From Desulfonatronovibrio hydrogenovorans DSM 9292 (GTDB lineage Bacteria; Desulfobacterota; Desulfovibrionia; Desulfovibrionales; Desulfonatronovibrionaceae): a stretch of 64,000 nucleotides of DNA. Position 1 is the stretch's first letter; every line of letters begins with the position of its first letter. The notes below the pieces were generated by a model, which was not told the origin of the DNA, did not search any database, and saw only the letters and a list, made by a program, of their open reading frames with translations. Below, piece by piece: positions 7,633 to 16,420 of this stretch. Location of the stretch: assembly GCF_000686525.1 (NCBI RefSeq), contig NZ_JMKT01000010.1, positions 186,001 through 250,000 of the forward strand, given 5' to 3'. Position numbers and translations under genes: made by a program.

Positions 7633-10050
7633 TCAGCTCTGATTTTTCTTCGCCTCCTCCTGGTCTTGAGGATCCCTGTCCTCCTGTTCAGCCTTTCTGA
7701 GTTCTTCCATCACATCCTGGGAAGCCTCAGTTTCAGACGTATAATTTATCTCAGACCGGGCCCGGTCCTGACCGCTTCCAGTATCCACTGCTCGGGCAGA
7801 AACCTCCAATCCCGGCTCTTTGAGGATGCGCATGGGCGGTGCAGACCCGTCTTTGTCAACTCCGAACCAGATGGTTTGGTGAGGAAAGGGGATTTCAATA
7901 CCTCGGTCATCAAATATTCGTTTCATCCTTTCCAAAAAGGCCCTGCGTACGGAAAACTGACGGCCCGGCATGGTCTTCAGCCTTACCCGGATTTCAACTG
8001 CTGAATCAGCCAGATTGTTCAGCCCGAAGACCTCCAGGTCTCCAATGACGTCCGGCCCCCATACTTCGTCCTGACGCAGCTCAATGGCAACGTCCTGCAG
8101 GGCCTGGACAACTTCTCCGTAGTCCTCCCGATAAGCTACGCCTGCATCAATCAGGGCGTAGCCATAGTCCCGATTATTGTTCTTGACCGTTGTTACATCC
8201 CCAAAGGGTATCACATAAACCGCTCCGCTCAGATCCCGCAGGGTCACCGTTCTGATGGACAGCTTTTCAACCGTGCCTGCATACCCTCCAGCCTCCACCC
8301 AGTCTCCCACGGCAATGGAATCTTCAAGCAAAATAAAGGCTCCGGTTATCACATCCCTGACCAGGGTTTGTGCTCCAAAGCCGACTGCCAGGCCGATTAC
8401 GCCGGCTCCAGCCAGAAGAGGGGCAATGTTTATGCCCAGGTGAGCCAGAACGCTCATTCCAGCCACCAGGAACAGAGCAATGCGGACCACATTCCTGAGC
8501 AAAGGCAACAGGGTCAGGATTCGGGTGCTGGACTGCTTGCCTCCATTAAGGCGTTCCTTGGCCAGGTAGTTCTCAATTTTAACGCTGACCACCTCCCAGA
8601 CCAGAAATGCTCCGGCAATAATCAGAAAAATAACCAGCAGCTTGGAAAAAACTGCTCCCCCCTGGGGAGACAATAGCCAGCTCAGGGTGCCAAGCCCCCA
8701 GACCTGCATGATGGAAAAGAAGGCTATTGCATATAAAACCCCTCTGACTGTATGCTGAAGCAATGGAAGATACCGGTTGGCCCTTGCCTCCAGCTCTGGA
8801 TGGTCCTTTTTCAGTTCATCACTTATTTTAAATAAATGGTCTATTCCCCGGCGGCTTAGCCGGACCAGAAAACTGATCAGGACAAGAACCATGACAGTCA
8901 GAATCACAGCCCTGATCACAAAATACAGCCCGCCCTGGATCTCCAGGACCCAGGTTCCAAAAAGGCCCACCGCAAACATGACTGCTCCTACATGCCAGAA
9001 ATCAGCCAATCTGCGGCGAAACGCACTTATCCTCCTGGTGTGATCCTTGACCGGCTCCTCAGGCAAAACCGGCTCCGGCTGATCCGGTCCGCCCCGAATC
9101 CAGGCAGCTACATCCCTCCGGTTCTGCATAACCAGGATGATTACCATCAGGGTGATGACCAGTCCCAGAAGCTTGAGCACGAACAGGTAGAGGCTTTGAG
9201 GCAATCCCAGGATTAGGGCAGCTTCCAGGGTAAAGTATCCGTACACTCCGATCCTTGCCACCCTTCGGGCCCAAATATACAGATACTGGACAGATTCATT
9301 GTCCAGGGGAAGAAACCGCAGAGAGGGCACCCCGGGCACCAGGATCAGCCTGGTAAGAGCCAAGATCAGCCGGACAAAGACATTGGCATTGATCAGGGTC
9401 AGGGCTACCAGCTGGGTCCCGGGACGGGGATCGAGAAAAGGCAGCAGGCCATAAGCTGCTGCTGCAAAAGCTGCTATGGGGATGATCTCCAGAAAGGTAT
9501 TGCCCACCATCAGAATCCCTCTGAATCCCAGACTGTAAGCATCCTGATCTTCCAAAGCCTTCCGGACCCTGGAAAGCAGACGGATGACCAGAACCTGGGC
9601 CAGGAGACCGGCCATAAGAACCAGAAAAACCTTCCCGGCCATCTCACCCCAGCTCTTCAGCACTTCAGGGTCCCGGGCCTGTTCAGACAGTTCCACCAGC
9701 AGTGCAGGAACTTCCAGAACATGCTTGCCGGTTTCTGACAGCATCTGATTAATACCCTGCACGTATTCAGACGCCAGAAAAAGCAGATCTCCAACCAGCC
9801 CTCTGGATTCAATCTTGAGTTCATCAGGTTCAGCCTGGCCTGCTTCCAGCAGGATGCGCAAGTCCTGCTTCAGCCTCTCCAATTGCTGCGGATCTTCCAG
9901 ATCCTGCAAAAGCCTTTCAATACCGGCCCTGGATATATCAGCCGATTCCTGGCCCTGGCTTTGCCGGGCATCTGACGGATGAGCAAGGATGCACAGGATA
10001 AAAAGACTGGACAGCAGGATGATACCCGGGTTCAGAGATTGAAAGCGCAT
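7633..10050 (-). CDS. large MscS-family mechanosensitive channel
   Basis: This is an inner-membrane channel protein of the MscS superfamily, which opens under osmotic stress. A signal peptide (LLSSLFILCILAHPSDA) is followed by a periplasmic region of about 100 residues, many membrane segments, and then the MscS pore and beta domain near residues 540-640 (LLAGAGVIGLAVGFGAQTLV, then ISGAFI-like helix and FGDVTTVKNNNRDY). The C-terminal alpha/beta domain ends with IEIPFPHQTIWFG, followed by about 75 polar residues. The start at ATG 10050 is chosen because AAAGGAG stands 5 bases before it; this gives 805 residues. A large MscS with extra N-terminal helices fits the MscK/YbdG-like group. Confidence 0.9.
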   Translation of the reverse strand: MRFQSLNPGIILLSSLFILCILAHPSDARQSQGQESADISRAGIERLLQDLEDPQQLERLKQDLRILLEAGQAEPDELKIESRGLVGDLLFLASEYVQGINQMLSETGKHVLEVPALLVELSEQARDPEVLKSWGEMAGKVFLVLMAGLLAQVLVIRLLSRVRKALEDQDAYSLGFRGILMVGNTFLEIIPIAAFAAAAYGLLPFLDPRPGTQLVALTLINANVFVRLILALTRLILVPGVPSLRFLPLDNESVQYLYIWARRVARIGVYGYFTLEAALILGLPQSLYLFVLKLLGLVITLMVIILVMQNRRDVAAWIRGGPDQPEPVLPEEPVKDHTRRISAFRRRLADFWHVGAVMFAVGLFGTWVLEIQGGLYFVIRAVILTVMVLVLISFLVRLSRRGIDHLFKISDELKKDHPELEARANRYLPLLQHTVRGVLYAIAFFSIMQVWGLGTLSWLLSPQGGAVFSKLLVIFLIIAGAFLVWEVVSVKIENYLAKERLNGGKQSSTRILTLLPLLRNVVRIALFLVAGMSVLAHLGINIAPLLAGAGVIGLAVGFGAQTLVRDVITGAFILLEDSIAVGDWVEAGGYAGTVEKLSIRTVTLRDLSGAVYVIPFGDVTTVKNNNRDYGYALIDAGVAYREDYGEVVQALQDVAIELRQDEVWGPDVIGDLEVFGLNNLADSAVEIRVRLKTMPGRQFSVRRAFLERMKRIFDDRGIEIPFPHQTIWFGVDKDGSAPPMRILKEPGLEVSARAVDTGSGQDRARSEINYTSETEASQDVMEELRKAEQEDRDPQDQEEAKKNQS

Positions 10051-10088
10051 ATATTCTCCTTTGGAAAAGTACATCTGAATTAAGCTCA

Positions 10089-10254
10089 CTAAAGTGCGCG
10101 ACCCTCTTCTACTCCAATAAAATGCATATATTTCAAATAGTTATCCACAGCTTGCCAGGTGTCATCCAGGTACCGACACTGACCGTGGTGCTGGACAGCT
10201 GCATAGTAGCTGCCCGAAACTTTTCCCACCGGACAGCAACCTTTCTGAGCAGGA
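10089..10254 (-). pseudogene. possible remnant of a GyrI-like (AraC effector-binding) domain
   Basis: Between the DUF2271 gene and the channel gene, the minus strand stays open for about 55 codons without a start codon of its own. The translation contains VSGSYYAAVQHHG, then LDDTWQAVDNYL and VEEGRAL before two stops. This resembles the core of GyrI-like small-molecule-binding domains (pattern: small-G-x-YAAVxHxG, then LxxTWQxLxxYL, then GPAxE). The N-terminal half of such a domain is missing, and in this frame the upstream region is the coding sequence of the DUF2271 gene in another frame. I read it as a decayed fragment; chance resemblance cannot be excluded. Confidence 0.33.
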
Positions 10255-10866
10255 TTATTCCGGGTTGAACTCTGCCCTGACCTGTTCCAGGAGGATTCCT
10301 TTTCTAAAGGCCCGTTCCGGAATATACTCGGCCTGAGCCTGGGATTGATCAGCAGTACCGCCAATTGTTATCTCACCGGTCCAGATCACTCGATTTTCCC
10401 AAAAAATATTGCCCTCAACCCTGTACACATACCGGCCCTGGTCAACCGGCTGGTCTTTAAAATCCTTACAATCCCAGACCACAGTATGGTCACCGGAAAG
10501 CTGAGTTGCCCGACTGATTGCATCGACATACCCCGGATCAGCCCGGTCCCAGCCGGATACTTCCCGCCACAAAGGAAGACTCAACGGTCTCAGCTCATAA
10601 CCTCCCTGGGCTGTATAATCATTGGCAAAAACTGTTGCCACATAGTTTCCAGCCTGGTCCTCAATCCAGACTGCAATCTGGTTGCTGGCCATTCTTGGCT
10701 GGATATGCAGAAAATAACTGATTTCAATGCGGCAGGATCCTGGCTCAGAGGAATCCGACCCTGTCAGGTTCTCGCCCGGTGCTTCCCGGCAGACACCATT
10801 TCCTGCTGTCAGGCCGGCTGCAGCAATCCCCAGCAAAACTCCCCAGAACACTTGTTTTATCCTCAT
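10255..10866 (-). CDS. DUF2271-type periplasmic protein
   Basis: A 203-residue exported protein of unknown function. A signal peptide (VFWGVLLGIAAAGLTAGNGVC) ends near residue 26. The mature part has a beta-sandwich look, with MASNQIAVWIEDQAGNYV, YELRPLSLPLWREVSG, DHTVVWDCKD and QGRYVYRVEGNIFWENRV; this fits DUF2271 (often next to PepSY/flavoprotein redox genes). No such partner is visible here. The gene is about 165 bases upstream of the end of the channel gene's leader and shares its strand. The start ATG sits near the divergent EAL-HDOD gene. Confidence 0.7.
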   Translation of the reverse strand: MRIKQVFWGVLLGIAAAGLTAGNGVCREAPGENLTGSDSSEPGSCRIEISYFLHIQPRMASNQIAVWIEDQAGNYVATVFANDYTAQGGYELRPLSLPLWREVSGWDRADPGYVDAISRATQLSGDHTVVWDCKDFKDQPVDQGRYVYRVEGNIFWENRVIWTGEITIGGTADQSQAQAEYIPERAFRKGILLEQVRAEFNPE

Positions 10867-10977
10867 GATACCATCACCACTTTTTAAAGAAAAAAGACTT
10901 TTTCCTTGATAAGCAAAAGGTTAACTAGTAGAATTTATAAAAAAAATAATAAATTTTTGCAATCCACTCCAGGTAAA

Positions 10978-12222
10978 ATGGAAATTCTCCAAACCTATCC
11001 AATATTTGTCGCCAGGCAACCCATTTTTGACCGCCAGGACAAGGTCTGGGCATATGAACTACTTTACAGGGATCAAGAGATTCCCAACAGCGCCAGGATT
11101 GACAACCCGGATCATGCAACCCTCAAGGTTATCTCCCAAGGTTTTTCCGTGGCCATTACAGCCACAGGAGGACGCAAGCCAGTCTTTATTAATTTTCCTG
11201 AGCGGCTGATCCTGGAGAAAAGTGCCTTTGCCCTGCCTTCCGAGCTTTGTGTTGTTGAAGTTCTGGAAACTGTCACGCCGGACGAAAACATAGTCCAATC
11301 GTGTCTTGAACTCCAGCAGAACGGATACAGGATAGCCATAGACGATTACTTCGGGCAGCCGGAATTTGAGAGACTCATCAAGATTGCGGACATAATCAAG
11401 GTGGACATCCTTAAGCTCTCACCTCTTGAAATCAAAAAACTCGTAAAATCCATGTCAAAGCTAAAAGCCAAGATCCTGGCTGAAAAAATTGAACATCTGA
11501 CCATATACAACCTTTGCAAAAAAATTGGATTTGACTACTTTCAAGGTTTCTTCTTCTGCATGCCGCAGATCATATCAGGATCCAAGCCTTCTCCGGCCAA
11601 GGTTTCAAGCATCAAGCTCCTCAAAGAGCTGGCCAGAGAGGATCTGGAGCTATCAGACTTGAGCAAAATCATCCAGAAAGACGCCTCCCTGAGTTACAGG
11701 CTACTGAAGTTCATAAATTCAGCTTACTTCGGATTCAGAAATGAAATATCTTCCATCCAGCAGGCCGTGACCCTGCTGGGCATCAGGCAAACCTCTCAAT
11801 GGCTCAGAGTGAATATCCTCTCGGATATGAGTGAAACTCCAATGGACTCTGAGGTAACTTACCTTGCTGCATTGCGAGGAAAATTCCTGGAACAGGTTTC
11901 AGCCAGTCACAACTCCCCGCCCTTTGACCCTCCCTCCATGTTCTTGCTGGGACTCTTTTCCCTTCTGGACACTCTGATTGGCAGGCCCATGGAAAAAATT
12001 CTTGAAGAACTTCCCTTAAAAGAAGAAATGAAACAGGTTTTGGCTGATAAAAGCAGTACCTCCAACGGTTACTGGCTGAAGCTGGCCAGGTTTTACGAAA
12101 AAGGAGACTGGCAGAAGACCCTGGATACCATCAGCTTTCTTGGACTTGACCCTGAAGAAACCGCCCGGATCTACAATCAGTCCCTTGAATGGGTCAGATC
12201 ATCCCTTGCTTCCAGAATCTGA
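10978..12222 (+). CDS. EAL-HDOD domain signalling protein (YuxH/CdgJ-like)
   Basis: A cytoplasmic c-di-GMP-related signalling protein. The N-terminal EAL-like domain (1-200) begins with IFVARQPIFDRQDKVWAYELLYR. Its catalytic motifs look degenerate: EVL instead of EAL near residue 92 and DDYFG instead of DDFG, so it probably does not hydrolyse c-di-GMP. The HDOD domain (about 205-390) contains LLKFINSAYFGFRNEISSIQQAVTLLG. ATG 10978 follows AGG at a short distance and gives 414 residues, the normal family length; an earlier in-frame TTG lacks a ribosome binding site. Family members act in motility and surface behaviour. Confidence 0.88.
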   Translation: MEILQTYPIFVARQPIFDRQDKVWAYELLYRDQEIPNSARIDNPDHATLKVISQGFSVAITATGGRKPVFINFPERLILEKSAFALPSELCVVEVLETVTPDENIVQSCLELQQNGYRIAIDDYFGQPEFERLIKIADIIKVDILKLSPLEIKKLVKSMSKLKAKILAEKIEHLTIYNLCKKIGFDYFQGFFFCMPQIISGSKPSPAKVSSIKLLKELAREDLELSDLSKIIQKDASLSYRLLKFINSAYFGFRNEISSIQQAVTLLGIRQTSQWLRVNILSDMSETPMDSEVTYLAALRGKFLEQVSASHNSPPFDPPSMFLLGLFSLLDTLIGRPMEKILEELPLKEEMKQVLADKSSTSNGYWLKLARFYEKGDWQKTLDTISFLGLDPEETARIYNQSLEWVRSSLASRI

Positions 12223-12365
12223 CGAGCCCGAAGATGTGGTCCGCCTCTGGCCATTGTACCTGGTTTGTTTTTTCTTGACTGACCAGTTTGCAATAATCCC
12301 TTGTTTTTCTGAAATCATCGGACTAAATTGCAGCCCATGGTGTGCAGCTCACGATTGTGCCGGTC

Positions 12366-13475
12366 ATGAAAAAAGCTGTTGCCTCATGTTCGGATGGTCC
12401 ATATGAGAAATTTTTGATCCAGATTCCTGAAAAACAATATTTTTTCCAAGGCCTGCCATTTTATTTAAATACTGAGACCATGCTCACTCAAACAAGCTCT
12501 CCTGCAATGCAGGAAGTCTTTCAAAAGGCGAATTTGGTAGCCCCGACCAGCACCACTGTCCTGCTTACCGGTGAAACCGGAGTAGGCAAAAGCAGCCTGG
12601 CCAGGTACATCCACAACCGCTCCACCCGGAAAGACCACCCTTTTGCCGCCATAAACTGTGGGGCCATACCAGAAAACCTCATTGAGAGTGAGCTGTTCGG
12701 CCATGAAAAAGGAGCCTTTACCGGCGCCATCAACAGAAAGGCGGGTAAATTTGAACTTGCTGACCAGGGCACAGTGTTCCTTGATGAAGTTGGCTCCCTG
12801 AGCCAGAACGCTCAGGTCAAGCTTCTTTCCTTTATGCAGGACCGCACTTTCCAGAGAGTGGGGGGTACCAAGGACATCCATGTCCAGGTGCGGATCATTG
12901 CCGCGACCAATGCCGATTTAAAAAGTCTGGGTCAGCAAGACAAATTCAGACAGGACCTGATGTACAGGTTGAATGTATTCCCCATTGAAATCCCTCCCTT
13001 AAGGGAAAGAACTCAGGACATCCCAGCCATTGCCCGGGACATCTTTGTGAGGCTGAAACCTGGTTTTCCCGGTCCGGTCCAGGAGATATCCAGAGAAGTG
13101 ATCCAGGCCTTCATGGATTATTCCTGGCCTGGAAACGTGCGTGAACTGGAGAATCTTATTGAACGGGCCTTTATCCTGGAAAGTTCTGAGCTTTTGACTC
13201 CCATGAGCTTCCCCCCGGAACTGTTTGTTCACCAGGCCGGAAATGAGACTGAATATATCAATATCGACCTGCCCCTGTCCGAAGTCAGAAGAATCCACCT
13301 GGAGGCAATTGAAAAACAGTACCTCCAGCAACTGCTGATCAAAAACAAGGGTAGGATAAGGAATGCAGCCCGCCAGGCCGGCATCGGCGAAAGGCAGCTC
13401 AACAAGCTCATGGGCAAATATGGTCTTAAAACCAGAGAGTTCAAACCTTGCTCCGCCCAAAACATCGACAATTAA
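12366..13475 (+). CDS. sigma54-dependent transcriptional activator without sensor domain
   Basis: The product activates RNA polymerase with sigma54. The AAA+ domain has Walker A GETGVGKS, the sigma54-contact loop GAFTGA, Walker B GTVFLDEVG and the RLNVFPIEIPPLRER motif. The C-terminal helix-turn-helix (RIRNAARQAGIGERQLNKLMGKYG) is Fis-like. Only about 45 residues precede the AAA+ domain, so there is no receiver, GAF or PAS domain; activity may be constitutive or controlled by another protein. The start is uncertain (GTG 12342, ATG 12366 or ATG 12480; no clear ribosome binding site). The next gene downstream, after a 555-base gap, is the aminomutase operon, a possible target. Confidence 0.9.
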   Translation: MKKAVASCSDGPYEKFLIQIPEKQYFFQGLPFYLNTETMLTQTSSPAMQEVFQKANLVAPTSTTVLLTGETGVGKSSLARYIHNRSTRKDHPFAAINCGAIPENLIESELFGHEKGAFTGAINRKAGKFELADQGTVFLDEVGSLSQNAQVKLLSFMQDRTFQRVGGTKDIHVQVRIIAATNADLKSLGQQDKFRQDLMYRLNVFPIEIPPLRERTQDIPAIARDIFVRLKPGFPGPVQEISREVIQAFMDYSWPGNVRELENLIERAFILESSELLTPMSFPPELFVHQAGNETEYINIDLPLSEVRRIHLEAIEKQYLQQLLIKNKGRIRNAARQAGIGERQLNKLMGKYGLKTREFKPCSAQNIDN

Positions 13476-14030
13476 AAACCAGCTGGTCCGACCCCAGGCC
13501 CCGGGATAATTAATTGCGAAAAATTTGCCTGTCCTGGGCGGAATGAAAAAACCGGTATCAGCGGTTCTGTTTTTATAATACCTGGAACCCTTGATTCTGG
13601 TTTTCCATCTGCAGCCAAGCCACTCTTTCCCTATCCAGCCCTCTTTTTTCAGTAGCCGCGGTCTTAAACAACTCTGGCTTCAACTCCGACTTATGCCCAT
13701 TTCCTTTAATAAAGACACCTGATCCACTGTTTCATGGCAATCAGCCAGAAAATAAACACCTAACCCGAAAGTAACCGGCAAACCCCAGGGTACATCACCA
13801 GCAGACTCCGGCTGGGTCAGGCAGCAACTTTCCGGCTGACCAGACCAAGTATAACCCCTTAAGAAAAACAGAATTTCCAGGACTGACTTTCATCAGGCTA
13901 AGAAACTCTTCTTGCTGTTTTCATTTGCTTTTTTTAACGGCACAGATCTTGATTAACAGCTTTTCAACAGGTGAAAACGTAATCAGGCCCCAAAAAACAT
14001 AAGCCATTAAAACAGAAAAAGGATCTTATC
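13476..14030 (+). other. 555-base intergenic region ahead of the aminomutase operon
   Basis: No convincing open frame is present on either strand and no RNA gene was recognised. The only structured element I could see is the inverted repeat at 13961-13977. AAAAAGGA precedes the ATG of the aminomutase gene. A GG-N10-GC pair at 13599-13612 loosely resembles a sigma54 promoter but is too weak to annotate. Confidence 0.5.
13961..13977. promoter_or_regulatory. inverted repeat TTTTCA-N5-TGAAAA upstream of the aminomutase operon
   Basis: A perfect 6-base inverted repeat with a 5-base centre lies about 55 bases before the start codon of the aminomutase gene. Its position and symmetry fit an operator for a dimeric regulator, but a repeat of this size can occur by chance. 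No regulator can be assigned. Confidence 0.25.
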
Positions 14031-15347
14031 ATGGATAAACTCGAACAGATTGAAGTTGAAACTGAGCCTCCTTCTGAGGACCCTCCGGCCGCCTATGACC
14101 TTGGATTCAGGGCTGAATCACTGTTCCATCCGACTATCCGCACCATTTCCCATTCTAGCCATAATATTTTTGAATTCAGCCCTCAGGAATTCAGGAGGAC
14201 TCACTACAAAAGAGTTTCTGATAGAGACTGGAATGACTGGAAATGGCAGGTGCAAAACAGAATAACCAGATTTCCGGATCTTGAAAAAATCCTGCCTCTC
14301 TCGGGGCAGGAGCTCCAGGCCGGATCAGGACAGGACCTGCTTCCCATGTCCATAACTCCATACTATTTAAGTCTCATCCATCCATTTGATCCTGATGATC
14401 CCATACGCAAGTGCGTTGTTCCTACTGGGCTTGAATTTAAAAAAGGGCTGGGAGAAGAGAATGACCCCCTGCATGAAGACAGGGACAGCCCGGTTCCAGG
14501 CATTGTGCACAGATACCCGGACCGGGTGCTCTTTCTGGCAACTGGATTCTGTTCCACCTACTGCCGGTACTGCACCCGGTCCAGGATGGTCGGACACGAC
14601 TCCCTGGGCCACCCTGAAAAATGGATCAAGGCTATTGACTACGTTAAAAACAATCCTCTGGTACGTGATGTGCTCATATCTGGCGGTGATCCACTGACCA
14701 TGGGCGATGATCAGCTGCAATACATTCTGGAAAAACTCAGAGCCATCCGCCATGTGGAAATAATCCGGATAGGGACAAAGGTACCGGCAGTCCTGCCTCA
14801 AAGAATCACCAGATCTCTGTGCAAGATGTTGAAAAAGTTTCATCCCCTTTTCCTCAGCCTGCATTTTACCCATCCCAGGGAGATGACAGAACAGGCTGCT
14901 CAGGCCTGCAGCCGACTGGCCGATGCCGGGATACCCCTGGGCAGCCAGACTGTTCTTTTAAAGGGTATTAACGACCAGACATCCATCCTGAAAAACCTAT
15001 ATCATAAACTCTTAGTTGCTAGGGTAAGGCCTTACTATCTCTACCAGTGCGACCCTATACCTGGTTCCAACCACTTCAGAACAACCATTGAAAAAGGAAA
15101 GGAAATGATCCAGGGACTCAGGGGGCATACTTCGGGCTATGCCGTGCCCCAATATGTTATTGATCTTCCGGGAGGGGGAGGAAAAACCCCGGTTCTACCC
15201 GGGTATTATCAAGGCCGGACCAGCACCGGCCTGGTATTCAAAAATTTTGAGAACAGGCACTATGTTTACCCGGATCAATCCATGGCTGAAAACCAGGCAG
15301 GAATGAACCTGGTGGCCCCTGAAAACATCGCCGGAGGAGCACAATGA
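14031..15347 (+). CDS. lysine 2,3-aminomutase-like radical SAM enzyme
   Basis: A PLP- and SAM-dependent aminomutase of the KamA family, expected to move the alpha-amino group of an amino acid to the beta carbon. The radical SAM cluster motif CX3CX2C is at residues 174, 178 and 181 (CSTYCRYC). Lys385 in PGGGGKTP matches the PLP lysine of clostridial lysine 2,3-aminomutase (K337 there). Asp341 (YQCDP) and Asp378 (VIDLPGGGGK) keep the spacing of the two aspartates that hold the lysine side-chain amino group, which argues for L-lysine to beta-lysine rather than glutamate. AAAAAGGA precedes the ATG. The stop overlaps the next start (ATGA). The 438-residue length is slightly above KamA because of a longer N-terminus. 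Confidence 0.88.
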   Translation: MDKLEQIEVETEPPSEDPPAAYDLGFRAESLFHPTIRTISHSSHNIFEFSPQEFRRTHYKRVSDRDWNDWKWQVQNRITRFPDLEKILPLSGQELQAGSGQDLLPMSITPYYLSLIHPFDPDDPIRKCVVPTGLEFKKGLGEENDPLHEDRDSPVPGIVHRYPDRVLFLATGFCSTYCRYCTRSRMVGHDSLGHPEKWIKAIDYVKNNPLVRDVLISGGDPLTMGDDQLQYILEKLRAIRHVEIIRIGTKVPAVLPQRITRSLCKMLKKFHPLFLSLHFTHPREMTEQAAQACSRLADAGIPLGSQTVLLKGINDQTSILKNLYHKLLVARVRPYYLYQCDPIPGSNHFRTTIEKGKEMIQGLRGHTSGYAVPQYVIDLPGGGGKTPVLPGYYQGRTSTGLVFKNFENRHYVYPDQSMAENQAGMNLVAPENIAGGAQ

Positions 15348-16420
15348 ACATTGGATTAACTTATGATCTGCGCCAGGACTATCTTGCTGCAGGCTTTACC
15401 ATGGAGCAGACCGCAGAACTGGACAAGCCGGAAACCATCGACGGAATCGAAAATGCCCTGACCGGCCTTGGTTTTGAGGTGACCAGAATCGGCAGTGCCC
15501 GGAATCTTGCCCGGCTTCTGGACAAAGGAAAGAGATGGGACATGGTCTTTAATATTTGTGAGGGCATGTTCGGGTCGGGAAGGGAATCCCTTGTGCCCTG
15601 CCTGCTCGATTATTACCAGATACCATACGTTTTTTCCGACCCAGCGGTACTGGCTCTGTGTCTGGACAAAGGACGCTCCAAGCAGATTGTCAGGGACATG
15701 AACCTGCCTACTGGCTGGTTTCAGGTAATTGGATCTGTGTCCGACCTTAAGCAAATAGAGCCTGTGTTTCCGGCATTTGTCAAACCTGCGGCTGAAGGAA
15801 CAGGAAAGGGCATTGACCAGAAATCAGTGGTCCATGATCCTTGGGAATTACTGTCTGTCTGCACCGACCTTTTTACCCGGTTCAATCAGCCTTTACTCAT
15901 TGAGGAATTCCTGCCTGGCACAGAAGTAACTGTAGGCATAGTAGGGTCAAAGGACTGGGCTGAGCCTGTGGCAACCATGGAATTGGTGTTCAGAGATGAA
16001 AACATTTACTCATGTTCAGTCAAGGAAAATTACCTGGAAAAAGTACAGTACAGGCTGGTCCTTGGAGATCTAAAAAACCAGGCCGAAGACCTGGCTCTGA
16101 AAATCTGGCAGGGACTGGGCTGCATGGACGGAGGAAGAGTTGATCTTCGTCAGGACCAAAATGGCTGCATGACCTTTATTGAAGTCAATCCCCTGGCTGG
16201 ACTGAACCCTGTTCATTCAGACCTGCCTATCTTGAGCCGCCTGGCCGGATGGAGTTATGATGATCTCATTAAGACCATCATGGACTCCGCCCTTAGACGA
16301 TCCGGCCTCAAGCTGCCTGAAAAGACGGGTAGCTGGCAGAAGCCGGATAACAGGTCCCTTAATCCCCTCCCAGAAACAGAAAGTTCCCCCAGGTCCTTGG
16401 TACAGCAAAAATGCAGCTGA
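15344..16420 (+). CDS. D-Ala-D-Ala ligase-like ATP-grasp enzyme (first of two)
   Basis: A cytoplasmic ATP-grasp ligase related to D-alanine-D-alanine ligase, which joins a carboxylate to an amine with ATP. The N-terminal preATP-grasp part has FNICEGMFGSGRESLVPCLLD, with the grasp domain from about residue 105 (LDKGRSKQIVRDMNLPTGW) and the ATP-binding PAFVKPAAEGTGKGI. The metal-binding FIEVNPLAGLNP lies near residue 280. Residues after about 320 are a polar tail. It is 4 bases inside the aminomutase gene and overlaps the next ligase by 10 bases. A cell-wall Ddl role is unlikely: two copies sit side by side with a radical SAM enzyme, away from mur genes. The substrate is inferred to be beta-lysine or a product of it. 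Confidence 0.85.
   Translation: MNIGLTYDLRQDYLAAGFTMEQTAELDKPETIDGIENALTGLGFEVTRIGSARNLARLLDKGKRWDMVFNICEGMFGSGRESLVPCLLDYYQIPYVFSDPAVLALCLDKGRSKQIVRDMNLPTGWFQVIGSVSDLKQIEPVFPAFVKPAAEGTGKGIDQKSVVHDPWELLSVCTDLFTRFNQPLLIEEFLPGTEVTVGIVGSKDWAEPVATMELVFRDENIYSCSVKENYLEKVQYRLVLGDLKNQAEDLALKIWQGLGCMDGGRVDLRQDQNGCMTFIEVNPLAGLNPVHSDLPILSRLAGWSYDDLIKTIMDSALRRSGLKLPEKTGSWQKPDNRSLNPLPETESSPRSLVQQKCS

Noticed and set aside
13599-13612. GG-N10-GC pair resembling a sigma54 promoter upstream of the aminomutase operon
   Set aside because: Only the two dinucleotides match the consensus and the site is more than 400 bases from the start codon. Chance occurrence is expected at this level.
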